From an uncultured Lachnospiraceae bacterium (GTDB lineage Bacteria; Bacillota; Clostridia; Lachnospirales; Lachnospiraceae): a stretch of DNA of 20,340 nucleotides. The notes beneath the pieces were generated by a model, which ran no database searches, was not told the origin of the DNA, and saw nothing but the letters and a program-made list of their open reading frames with translations. The number at the start of each line of letters is the position of its first letter. The first letter of the stretch is position 1. The stretch is taken from positions 1 to 20,340 of the forward strand of contig CAJUAE010000058.1 in assembly GCA_910583965.1 (NCBI GenBank), in the 5' to 3' direction. Below, in pieces: positions 7,303-14,216 of the stretch. Position numbers and translations under genes: made by a program.

Positions 7303-7369
7303 CTTTTACGAAAAAACAACAAAATTTTTCATAAGCCGGGGAAAGTTTACATACTATAATGCTGTCTGC

Positions 7370-7399
7370 AAAAAAGGCGCATAGAAACCCCTATACACC
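7370..7399 (-). terminator. Intrinsic terminator after the XRE gene
   Basis: On the minus strand GGTGTATAG (7399-7391) pairs with CTATGCGCC (7384-7376) over nine base pairs including two G-U wobbles, with a 6-base loop, followed by six T (7375-7370). It ends the XRE gene 26 bases after its stop codon. Confidence 0.8.
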
Positions 7400-7424
7400 T
7401 TTTTCGACTTCCTTACATCTGCTA

Positions 7425-7754
7425 TTAGAGCCTGTCCATACCAAATGACATTTCTTCCAGCATATGTACCAAATATTCCTGCTGCTTTGCATTTTTACTA
7501 TTTAAGACATTTAGAATACGTTCTGTTATGGGGATTTCACTTAGACTTTCATACAAGAGATATGATAGAGGAACAGCTAATGCATCCGCAATTCTCATAA
7601 AGTTTTCTAATGACATCGTTCTGCTCCCACGTTCGATCCGCTTTATTGAATCAACTGAAAGCTCTGCTTTCTCTGCCAGTTCAATTTGTGTTAGATTTTG
7701 CTTTTTCCGGTATAACTTCACGTTATCGGCAATAATATATCTTATATCCTTCAT
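7425..7754 (-). CDS. Small XRE-family HTH transcriptional regulator
   Basis: A 109-aa protein with a Cro/C1-type helix-turn-helix over about residues 8-65 (VKLYRKKQNLTQIELAEKA, LSVDSIKRIERGSRTMS, FMRIADALAVPLSYLLYE) and a short helical tail. The ATG at 7754 has GGAG about 10 bases upstream, which is loose but acceptable. It stands alone, with its own terminator downstream. The upstream 280 bases hold no clear gene, and transcription from the LytTR promoter at 8123 should stop at the hairpin 8032-8063 before reaching it, unless there is read-through. Its target is unknown. Confidence 0.85.
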   Translation of the reverse strand: MKDIRYIIADNVKLYRKKQNLTQIELAEKAELSVDSIKRIERGSRTMSLENFMRIADALAVPLSYLLYESLSEIPITERILNVLNSKNAKQQEYLVHMLEEMSFGMDRL

Positions 7755-7795
7755 TTTTCTGATTCTCCATTCTTTTTATTTGTTTTTGAAATGAA

Positions 7796-7821
7796 GAATC
7801 AGCGGGAGGTCCCCGGTTCGA
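7796..7821 (+). other. tRNA-like fragment, possible integration scar
   Basis: The 26 bases contain GCGGGAGGTC followed by CCCGGTTCGA, which looks like a tRNA variable loop, the 5' strand of the T stem and the T loop. The expected 3' strand of the T stem (CCGGG) and the acceptor stem are missing: the match ends at about tRNA position 60. No cloverleaf can be formed. It may be a leftover attachment site. The rest of 7755-8025 shows no supported gene. Confidence 0.3.
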
Positions 7822-8025
7822 CGCTCGTATGTATTTCTCCCGATTAATCAACAATTTTCGACAATAGCAAAAAAAAGAGTACACCGCACCGACCTGCCAT
7901 GTCGATTTGTGTACCCGTAAATTGCCGTATTTACTTTTCAGGAGTATATCATACTGAATCAGACAGCGTATATATCCCTTAAAAACAAATCTATGTAAAA
8001 TATATATCATCAAAATTTATGGCAA

Positions 8026-8116
8026 AAATATACACCTAATAACAGTTATTTGTTATCAGGTGTAATTTATATAATGTTTTTCATTTGTTTTAGTTCTGTC
8101 AAATATTTACACAATA
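8026..8116 (-). ncRNA. Putative ~90-nt quorum-regulated small RNA
   Basis: A LytTR-type operator (8159-8189) and -10 TATGAT (8128-8123) predict a start near 8116. A strong intrinsic terminator follows at 8063-8032, so the transcript would be about 90 nt. The only reading frame inside is a 5-codon ATG frame with no ribosome site. No gene follows for 270 bases. The element therefore looks like a small RNA, or less likely a leader attenuator of the XRE gene, or the remains of a deleted gene. Boundaries are inferred from the promoter and hairpin, not measured. Confidence 0.45.
8032..8063 (-). terminator. Intrinsic terminator of the putative small RNA
   Basis: On the minus strand ACACCTGATAACA pairs with TGTTATTAGGTGT over 13 base pairs with one G-U wobble and a 6-base loop, then ATATTTTT. 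On the plus strand the same position is an A-C mismatch, so the structure is optimised for minus-strand transcription. Confidence 0.75.
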
Positions 8117-8122
8117 AGCTAT

Positions 8123-8189
8123 ATCATACCAGAAAAAAGATTGACAAACAGTACCTTTGCAGAAAATGAACTGTTTTTGCAGAAAACGG
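8123..8189 (-). promoter_or_regulatory. LytTR-type operator and promoter of the small RNA
   Basis: Minus-strand direct repeats CCGTTTTCTGC (8189-8179) and TCATTTTCTGC (8169-8159) are 20 bp apart. An extended -10, TGG-TATGAT (8128-8123), has its upstream edge 31 bp from the operator edge. TTGTCA at 8147-8142 is too close to be a standard -35, consistent with activator dependence. About 80 bp, including the adjoining terminator, is closely similar to the module at 9997-10074. Confidence 0.75.
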
Positions 8190-8197
8190 CACAAAAA

Positions 8198-8232
8198 AAC
8201 CTTTCAGATTGAGTTATATCTTCTGAAAGGTT
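8198..8232 (-). terminator. Intrinsic terminator after the DUF6033-like gene
   Basis: On the minus strand AACCTTTCAGA pairs with TCTGAAAGGTT over 11 base pairs, with a 13-base loop, followed by a T run that abuts the LytTR operator (8189). It lies about 100 bases after the stop at 8335. Confidence 0.85.
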
Positions 8233-8334
8233 CTTCCTTAATATCTTAATAAATTTCCGGCTTACCCATTCTGATAAATATTCTTTATATTTGCCATTAA
8301 TATTGTTCTCTTAGTCTCAAAATTTATAGCCTTC

Positions 8335-9069
8335 CTAAATTGAAACGTCAAATCTATTGCTTTCACTGTTTCTACTTTCTCTTATGCCGCTCCAATCAAT
8401 CTCCTTTATCTTTCGCAGAAGGTCATTTGCAGAAGATGCCTGAATGGTAGTTTTCTTAGTAGTGGCACTATTTTTTCTCTTAGCATCTTCTTTCTTTGCA
8501 ACCGCCTTTTTTTCTTCTGCACGTTTTTCTCTGATTCTTTCAATATGTTCCTTCTGCCTGTCCATAGCCTTCTCTAATTCAGCAAATATAGACATCTTAC
8601 CATCTTTACCAAAAGAGATTCCCATTTTCGTTATCTCTACTTTATCAGATGTTTTTCCAAACGCTGATTCAAAGCCGAACTGCTGATTTATTTGTTCTGA
8701 CATACGAACCGCACCCTGTACACGATCCATATAATCCTTTGCGTACTTTTCATCAGAAGCCATCTTTTCCAGTTCTTCACTCGAAAAGATAACAGAGGTT
8801 TCTTTTGTGCATCGGGAGAGGATTTCTTTTGCATTATCCCCCTTATCGAAATCAGCCACCATAAAATCCATATTGCTGTATGTTTTTCTCAAATACTCTA
8901 AATACTTCTGCGCCCTATTGGAAAGCTGCGACTGGCTTGCCTTGCTGTTCTGCGAAACTGTTTCTGCTCCTTTTGCATCGCCATTTTTTACTTCTGTATT
9001 GCTTTTCTGATTCTGCTGAACATTGTTATAATATTGAGAAGTAGTATAACTTCCATCAATTACATTCAT
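8335..9069 (-). CDS. DUF6033-like protein of unknown function (copy 1)
   Basis: A 244-aa soluble protein without signal peptide. The N-terminus is low-complexity and Asn/Gln/Ser-rich (MNVIDGSYTTSQYYNNVQQN), then comes a folded centre (about 55-160: KYLEYLRKTYSNMDFMVADF, ELEKMASDEKYAKDYMDRV) and a strongly charged Lys/Glu coiled region (about 165-205). The pattern recalls the Lachnospiraceae family annotated DUF6033; that name is from memory. The protein at 16230-16985 shares the arrangement and the local motif E(K/E)M-SD---AK--M--V, so the two are likely distant paralogues flanking the RiPP genes. Start: GGGAGG-ATT-AGGA just before ATG, with its own promoter at 9092-9121. Function unknown. 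Confidence 0.75.
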   Translation of the reverse strand: MNVIDGSYTTSQYYNNVQQNQKSNTEVKNGDAKGAETVSQNSKASQSQLSNRAQKYLEYLRKTYSNMDFMVADFDKGDNAKEILSRCTKETSVIFSSEELEKMASDEKYAKDYMDRVQGAVRMSEQINQQFGFESAFGKTSDKVEITKMGISFGKDGKMSIFAELEKAMDRQKEHIERIREKRAEEKKAVAKKEDAKRKNSATTKKTTIQASSANDLLRKIKEIDWSGIRESRNSESNRFDVSI

Positions 9070-9091
9070 ATCCTAATCCTCCCTAAAAATT

Positions 9092-9121
9092 ATTATTTGA
9101 AGTGTTCTGCTGCTATGTCAA
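9092..9121 (-). promoter_or_regulatory. Sigma-A-type promoter of the DUF6033-like gene
   Basis: A perfect -35 TTGACA (9121-9116) and AATAAT (9097-9092) with an 18-bp spacer, about 22 bases before the ATG at 9069. No LytTR repeat is present here, so this gene is probably transcribed separately from the quorum-regulated secreted protein. Confidence 0.55.
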
Positions 9122-9227
9122 TAATATTCCTCTCTGCTTATATAACCTTGTGCCTTGCTATTAACACGCTTTGTATATGAAAGTGTGTGCCTTATCAAAC
9201 TGTTCTTTATTAGTTTGTTTTTATACC

Positions 9228-9255
9228 AGGGCATCCAGTTATTCCTAGATGCCCT
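9228..9255 (-). terminator. Hairpin after the secreted-protein gene, terminator-like without T tract
   Basis: AGGGCATC (9228-9235) and GATGCCCT (9248-9255) form a perfect 8-bp stem with a 12-base loop, 32 bases after the stop at 9287. Neither side is followed by a proper T run, so it may terminate only weakly or protect the mRNA 3' end. Confidence 0.45.
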
Positions 9256-9286
9256 AGAAAGCAAATAGGGGAATTATGAGTATCTA

Positions 9287-9832
9287 TTATCTGTAGTATA
9301 CAGTAACATAAACATTTTTTAAAGTTGCTGCGGCAATCATCCCTGTTGAATATCTTGTTGACGCAAATTGTACATAATATGTGCCTGCTGCACTAAGACC
9401 ATAATTTCCAAAGTCCGAAAATGTCAAAGAACTTGCCCATGTTTGATTGTCAATGTAACGGTCAAATGTTCCATCTCCATTATCCTCATCCTTTGCCACA
9501 TATAATACAATGTTTCCGGTACTTCCGCTGCTCTTAGATGACGTAACAACAATTTTTGTAATGGTTGCACCAGCCGGTACAGATGAACTCCTGATTGTAA
9601 ATGAACCTATCGTTGACTCTGCAACCAAATCATCTTCGCCAAAAAATGCGTTCAAGCTGCCAATTGAATGTCTGTTTGATCCGGCAGCATATGGGGTTGG
9701 TGTTACCTCAAAAGTTACCGCCCCCTCATCTGCAACAGCCGCCACTTCTGTATCTTCCGCTGCAAAAGCAGTTGCATTCATTGAAAACAACATTATAATA
9801 CATAGTGCTAATGATAAAATCCTTTTTTTCAT
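9287..9832 (-). CDS. Secreted beta-rich protein of unknown function
   Basis: A 181-aa precursor with a clear Sec signal peptide (MKKRILSLALCIIMLFSM, then NATAFA|AE; probable cut after residue 24). The mature part is about 157 aa, rich in Ser, Thr, Gly and Val in alternating strands, with an acidic DEDNGDGTFD loop that could bind calcium and a tyrosine-rich end (VYVTVYYR). There is no cell-wall anchor, no lipobox and no cysteine, so it should be released. I do not recognise the family. It is preceded by a LytTR-type promoter, so it is probably expressed at quorum. AGGAA lies nine bases before the ATG. Nearby RiPP genes make a role in interaction with other cells possible, but this is inference. 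Confidence 0.8.
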   Translation of the reverse strand: MKKRILSLALCIIMLFSMNATAFAAEDTEVAAVADEGAVTFEVTPTPYAAGSNRHSIGSLNAFFGEDDLVAESTIGSFTIRSSSVPAGATITKIVVTSSKSSGSTGNIVLYVAKDEDNGDGTFDRYIDNQTWASSLTFSDFGNYGLSAAGTYYVQFASTRYSTGMIAAATLKNVYVTVYYR

Positions 9833-9960
9833 GACATCCCATTCCTTTCTTTGTTTTTATTCCCCTAAATGCTTAATTTCCTATCAGATTAAATAGCCAG
9901 CCACTTCATGAACCGACTGTAAAAATATCAATAGGCTTTCAAACATTCTCTCCCATCCTT

Positions 9961-10027
9961 ATAATAGCAAAATATAGACAGTATTCAATTACCCATGCAG
10001 AAAATGAACTGTTTTAGCAGAAAACGG
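9961..10027 (-). promoter_or_regulatory. LytTR-type operator and promoter of the secreted protein
   Basis: Minus-strand repeats CCGTTTTCTGC (10027-10017) and TCATTTTCTGC (10007-9997), 20 bp apart. The -10 TATTAT (9966-9961) has its upstream edge 31 bp from the operator edge; TTGAAT (9988-9983) is a possible -35 with a 16-bp spacer. The leader to the ATG is about 120 bases. Confidence 0.78.
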
Positions 10028-10035
10028 CAAAAAAA

Positions 10036-10068
10036 TCCTTTCAGACATACATTAACACTCTGAAAGGA
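10036..10068 (-). terminator. Intrinsic terminator of the RiPP operon
   Basis: On the minus strand TCCTTTCAG pairs with CTGAAAGGA (9 bp, 15-base loop), followed by seven T. It lies 12 bases after the ABC transporter stop and its T run runs up to the next LytTR operator. Confidence 0.88.
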
Positions 10069-10079
10069 CTTCCTTATGC

Positions 10080-11786
10080 TCATTCTTGCACTTCTAACAT
10101 GACCTTTAATTCATCATCTTTGCCGATTAACTCACCATATCTCCCTGTATCAATGACCATTCCTTCTTTCAGTACGACAATCTGATCCACTTTGCTCAAT
10201 ATCTCTTTTTTATGTGTTATCACTATTACTGTCTTTTCTTTCAACTTGGTATTCAAAAGTCCATTGATCTGTTGCTCTGAATAGGCGTCTGTATTTGAAG
10301 TCGCTTCATCAAATATAATAATTGGCTTGTCGTGTATCAGCGCTCTTGCAAGGGCTATCTTCTGCTTCTGCCCGCCAGAAAGCATTGCACCGTTCTGACC
10401 TACCACATAATCTAATGATACTTCTTTGATAAAATCTCCCAGTCCACTGTCCTGACAAGCTGCTTCTATCATGGTATCTTCCACCTGCTTATACAGACAG
10501 ATATTGTTTCTTATAGTGTCATTGAACAGATATATCTGCTGGCTTACAACAGATACTATACTGCGATATGCAGACAATGACAGTTCAGAAATATTCTCTG
10601 CCCCTAACAATATTTTTCCTCTTGTCGGCTCATACATTCTGGTAAGAAGATTGATGATTGTTGTCTTTCCTGAACCATTTCTTCCGATTATAGCCGTCTT
10701 GCTGCCCTTTGCAAATAAAATATCAACATCTTTCAAAATATCCTTATCTTTTTCATAGGCAAAAGAAACCTGTTCCATTTTCAAATCATTCAAATAAGGT
10801 TCCACATTTTTTCCATTATCTGTTTCTTCCTCCAAATCCATAAATGCATAATATCGTTTCGTTGACGGGATAATTCCAGATAGCAGATAGCCTATATTAA
10901 GAATTGCAGAAATCGGTCCTGTAACATAAGCACTATATGTAATAAATGCAAATACACTACCCACTGAAAGCTGCAGGTCAAAGACCAGATTTGCACCCAA
11001 TATATATAACAGTGTGGTAAGGAACTGCACCATAATACTATCTATGATCATGTTCCACTGCCCCAACATATTCATCTGCTTTTGTTTTTTTATAATTTCA
11101 TTCTGATTAAGTACAAATTCCTCATGTTTTTTGTCAAGAACATTAAACAGCTTAACTTCCCGTACCCCGCCAACAGTATCTCCGAACCATCTTGCATATT
11201 TTTGATTTTTTACTATAAAATCGTCCATAATCTGCTTTTGTTTCTTAGCAAAATATTTCATCACGATACACTTGATTGGAATAAACAGAAGTACCAGTAT
11301 TGTCATTTTGAAATCTATAATAAATAATCCAATAATGCCACCTGTCATGCTAAACGCCTGCGTAACGACAAAGAAAACGCTGCTGTCAGCAATAGATGTC
11401 ATTTGGTTAATGTCCGTGTTAATATTGTTCAAAGTCTCCGCATAATTCGTATTATTAAAATAACTTACCCTCAATTTCATAAGATGTGAGAAAGACTGTT
11501 CCGAAAGAAAATATTGTATCTTAGCTGAAATATCTACACGCTTTTTCTCTTTTACTATATCAATAAAGGAATTTACGGTATATATTGCCATAGACGCTAA
11601 TACCAGTTCAATCAGCAATTTCTTATCGCCGCCGATAAAACCATCGTCCATGATCCGCCTGCTGATGAGTGGTACACAAAGATTTAACCCCGTAGAAATA
11701 AACAGACAACAGACAATTACAACAATTGTTTTTCTGTATCTGTTCAATAGCAAAAGTAATTTCTTTACAGCCTCTTTGTTATCCAT
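10080..11786 (-). CDS. ABC exporter, fused permease and ATPase, of the RiPP cluster
   Basis: A 568-aa half-transporter that probably exports the modified peptide as a homodimer. The membrane domain (about 1-310) has six hydrophobic segments. The ATPase domain has Walker A GRNGSGKTT (about 368-376), signature LSGGQKQ (about 469), Walker B IIIFDEA (about 489) and H-loop histidine in VIVITHKKE. There is no N-terminal C39 peptidase domain, so leader removal must be done by another protein, plausibly the adjacent S8 protease. The ATG at 11786 is chosen because GGAGG lies six bases upstream; it overlaps the protease stop by eight bases, so the two are translationally coupled. It is the last gene of the operon, followed by a terminator. 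Confidence 0.93.
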   Translation of the reverse strand: MDNKEAVKKLLLLLNRYRKTIVVIVCCLFISTGLNLCVPLISRRIMDDGFIGGDKKLLIELVLASMAIYTVNSFIDIVKEKKRVDISAKIQYFLSEQSFSHLMKLRVSYFNNTNYAETLNNINTDINQMTSIADSSVFFVVTQAFSMTGGIIGLFIIDFKMTILVLLFIPIKCIVMKYFAKKQKQIMDDFIVKNQKYARWFGDTVGGVREVKLFNVLDKKHEEFVLNQNEIIKKQKQMNMLGQWNMIIDSIMVQFLTTLLYILGANLVFDLQLSVGSVFAFITYSAYVTGPISAILNIGYLLSGIIPSTKRYYAFMDLEEETDNGKNVEPYLNDLKMEQVSFAYEKDKDILKDVDILFAKGSKTAIIGRNGSGKTTIINLLTRMYEPTRGKILLGAENISELSLSAYRSIVSVVSQQIYLFNDTIRNNICLYKQVEDTMIEAACQDSGLGDFIKEVSLDYVVGQNGAMLSGGQKQKIALARALIHDKPIIIFDEATSNTDAYSEQQINGLLNTKLKEKTVIVITHKKEILSKVDQIVVLKEGMVIDTGRYGELIGKDDELKVMLEVQE

Positions 11787-13212
11787 ATTCATCCTCCGTC
11801 AGTTTTGTTTCTATAATCCGATATATTTCTTCAATAGCTTTACTGTCAAACAATCCCGAAAATTTTTTCTCTGCCTTTTCTTCTTCAAAAGAAAATTTAA
11901 CCACGATATTTTCTCCCTCATTGCAAAAACAAATCTCCACATCACAATCAGGATATATTTTCAAAAATTTTGCCCTATCTTCTAATGGAACGCACCAAAT
12001 GAGCAAATCACCCTGCTTATAAAAAATCTGGCTTTCAATAAATTTTTTCCATGTTTCCTGATCTGACGCAGGCTCCGGCATATACTCTAACCCATACAAT
12101 ACGCACTCTGGTTCCATACTTACTGTATATGCGTTATAACCATCATTGGCAAAATATTTCTTTAATTCGATAAGTATATAGTAACTATCTATTGTTGATT
12201 CCATTGCTAATATCACTACTGGCACATCAAGACCGTTTCCCTGATAATGGTTATTAATAATTTGCTGCTGTCTGGTTTCCCTGCTCCAAAAGAACCCCTG
12301 TACGTTTATTTTAGGAACATCATTTTTTCCAAGATATATTAAACTCTTATTTCCTATTTCCAGATTTTCCAAATCAGCCATAGAAAAAGCTATAATAGTA
12401 TCTATTTCTTCCTGTACTTCTTCATACTTTCCTGTAACTGTTTCAAAATAATGCTTTGCCTTACTTGCGGTTCCTATACCCAATACATATGCTCTATAAA
12501 CCCAGTCCGGCTCATATATTCCGCTTATCATATGAAGTTGACTCTGCTCACTTGCATATCTCTTTAAACTCTTTATTTCAAATGTTCTATTCGCCTTTAA
12601 CTTATTAGCAATCAATGCACTTATATATGGAGCTGCATAACTGTTACTCAACGATGTACTTATCTCCACATTGTGAACCCTGATTGTATGTACAGACGGT
12701 ACAACCGTATCTATACCCATTTGCATATAATCTTTACAATAGTCCAACGGGCTGTCAGTGGTTGCCACTCCAATAACATTCGTAAGGCTTGCCGGATATG
12801 ACACAAAACCCGAATTAGCCGTTGCCGCTACTATAATCATGCCTTTGGCAGCATATTCGTTAATCAAACATCTTAGTTTCTCATAATCCCTAAAATCTGC
12901 TGTTCCTAAACTCAAATTAACCAGACATATTTGATTGTTATAGCACCACTTCAAAGCCGGATAAATATTTTTAATTGCCCCCTCCCCATTCTCGTCTAAA
13001 ATTCTTATACTGACCAAACGGCAGTCTGGACAATATTTTTCCAGTATCATTGCACAGTTTGTCCCATGCTGAAATTGTTGTTGGTCTATATTTTTTGTAT
13101 CGGCTATGCAAATACCATTTTCATCAATGGCAATATTTTTTTCAATCCTCCTCTTTATCAGATGCTCGTTAATTCCATTATCTATAATTGCAACTCTAAT
13201 GTCTTTATCCAT
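11779..13212 (-). CDS. S8 (subtilisin-like) protease with TIGR04066-like C-terminal domain
   Basis: A 477-aa protein without signal peptide, so probably cytoplasmic. The N-terminal ~220 residues are a subtilase with all catalytic residues: D11 (IIDNGIN), H49 (QHGTNC), oxyanion N133 (TANSG) and S191 (SNSYAAP, a variant of GTSxAAP). Residues from about 270 onward are not part of the subtilase fold; they resemble the neighbouring TIGR04066-type protein in several blocks (IYLGK, DVPVVI, KKYFANDGYNAY, GDLLIWCVP). It is the best candidate for leader-peptide removal, since the ABC exporter has no C39 peptidase. The ATG at 13212 has GAGGT four bases upstream; the longer frame from 13239 overlaps the previous gene and has no site. 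Confidence 0.88.
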   Translation of the reverse strand: MDKDIRVAIIDNGINEHLIKRRIEKNIAIDENGICIADTKNIDQQQFQHGTNCAMILEKYCPDCRLVSIRILDENGEGAIKNIYPALKWCYNNQICLVNLSLGTADFRDYEKLRCLINEYAAKGMIIVAATANSGFVSYPASLTNVIGVATTDSPLDYCKDYMQMGIDTVVPSVHTIRVHNVEISTSLSNSYAAPYISALIANKLKANRTFEIKSLKRYASEQSQLHMISGIYEPDWVYRAYVLGIGTASKAKHYFETVTGKYEEVQEEIDTIIAFSMADLENLEIGNKSLIYLGKNDVPKINVQGFFWSRETRQQQIINNHYQGNGLDVPVVILAMESTIDSYYILIELKKYFANDGYNAYTVSMEPECVLYGLEYMPEPASDQETWKKFIESQIFYKQGDLLIWCVPLEDRAKFLKIYPDCDVEICFCNEGENIVVKFSFEEEKAEKKFSGLFDSKAIEEIYRIIETKLTEDEYG

Positions 13213-13219
13213 ATTTACC

Positions 13220-14200
13220 TCAAAAAATCTGATTGACATTATATGATGCCAATTTTGTAATCATATCTTCATATACCCTATCCATATCAGTAGGATTCAT
13301 TAAATCATATAATCTGTCTACATTTTGATCATACTCTTTCTTCCCTAATTTTATAATCCTTAACTGATCATCTTTGAGCGTTGAAGGATCGAGCCAGGCA
13401 TTAGATAAATGAAAACTATCCACTTCAAAATTCAGCCTATATTTACAAACTTTGCTCAGTTCCTCTAATTGTTCGGTAGTATATTTTTTTCCGTACAGCA
13501 TATTCATAATAACATAATCTCCTGCAACTGCTTGTGAAACCATATATGCTGTAACTCCATAATCAAAATGATGTTTTTTATTAATTGCCATAATTGCTCC
13601 GGGAATACCTATTACAATTAAATCAGGTTGTTCAGTCATTTCAATACATTTTACATACTTTTTAAATAAAATAATCTTTTGTGTATCATCTTTATTTTCA
13701 TTCATAAAAAAAGGAAATGAATGAAAACCAAACAAGCTACTATATGGTTTACTTCCTATGGAACTTACCTTATAACCATTGGCTAATAACTGCTTTCTTA
13801 ATGCTAATTGTATCTGAAATTTTTCTGTGTATGGTGCAGTCCCGACTACAAATACAATCGGAACAGATATTTGCTGTTCCTCTGATATTAACTCTAATCG
13901 TTTGAAATCAAAATCTTCTTTCTCTTTCTGCCCTATATAAATTACATTTTTCCCTTTTTTAATACTATTTTCTATAAAAGAATGTTTATAGAAATCTGGT
14001 TCAATAACTATTACATTATCAAAAGCATCATATTTTACATCTGTTACATCAATAATAGGTATGTTAATATCATCAGTAGCAAAAGCATTAGAATTTTCCA
14101 ATACCACAAGTCCACTAATGGTATAATCACCAAAATCTATATACTCTATCATTGAAAGTAATTCAACATCGCAAGGAAATAATAAAGCATTACTTTTCAT
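13220..14200 (-). CDS. Peptide maturation system protein (TIGR04066-like)
   Basis: A 326-aa soluble protein that I take to be the clostridial natural-product maturation protein known as the TIGR04066 family, from its position between a CcpM-like radical SAM enzyme and an S8 protease and from its overall pattern. Its biochemical role is unknown. An N-terminal part (about 1-110) begins ALLFPCDVELLSMIEYI and includes a Rossmann-like strand pattern (VIVIEPDF, NVIYIGQKE). A C-terminal part (about 120-326) contains VPIVFVVGTAPYTEKFQ, LLANGYKVSSIGSKPYSSL and PDLIVIGIPG. No Walker A is present. The start has GGAG 10 bases upstream and lies 16 bases after the radical SAM stop. The C-terminal half of the next protein in the operon appears homologous to it. 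Confidence 0.78.
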   Translation of the reverse strand: MKSNALLFPCDVELLSMIEYIDFGDYTISGLVVLENSNAFATDDINIPIIDVTDVKYDAFDNVIVIEPDFYKHSFIENSIKKGKNVIYIGQKEKEDFDFKRLELISEEQQISVPIVFVVGTAPYTEKFQIQLALRKQLLANGYKVSSIGSKPYSSLFGFHSFPFFMNENKDDTQKIILFKKYVKCIEMTEQPDLIVIGIPGAIMAINKKHHFDYGVTAYMVSQAVAGDYVIMNMLYGKKYTTEQLEELSKVCKYRLNFEVDSFHLSNAWLDPSTLKDDQLRIIKLGKKEYDQNVDRLYDLMNPTDMDRVYEDMITKLASYNVNQIF

Positions 14201-14216
14201 CTATCAATTTCTCCTT

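Noticed and set aside
7723..8013. 96-codon minus-strand frame overlapping the XRE gene start
   Set aside because: No ribosome site before its ATG, unusual composition, overlaps the XRE gene in another frame and crosses the tRNA-like fragment; most likely not translated.
8051..8116. Five-codon ATG frame in the predicted small RNA as a leader peptide
   Set aside because: No ribosome site and no codon pattern pointing to attenuation.
10080..11786. C39 peptidase domain on the ABC transporter
   Set aside because: The protein begins directly with the membrane domain; no Cys/His peptidase motif exists at the N-terminus.
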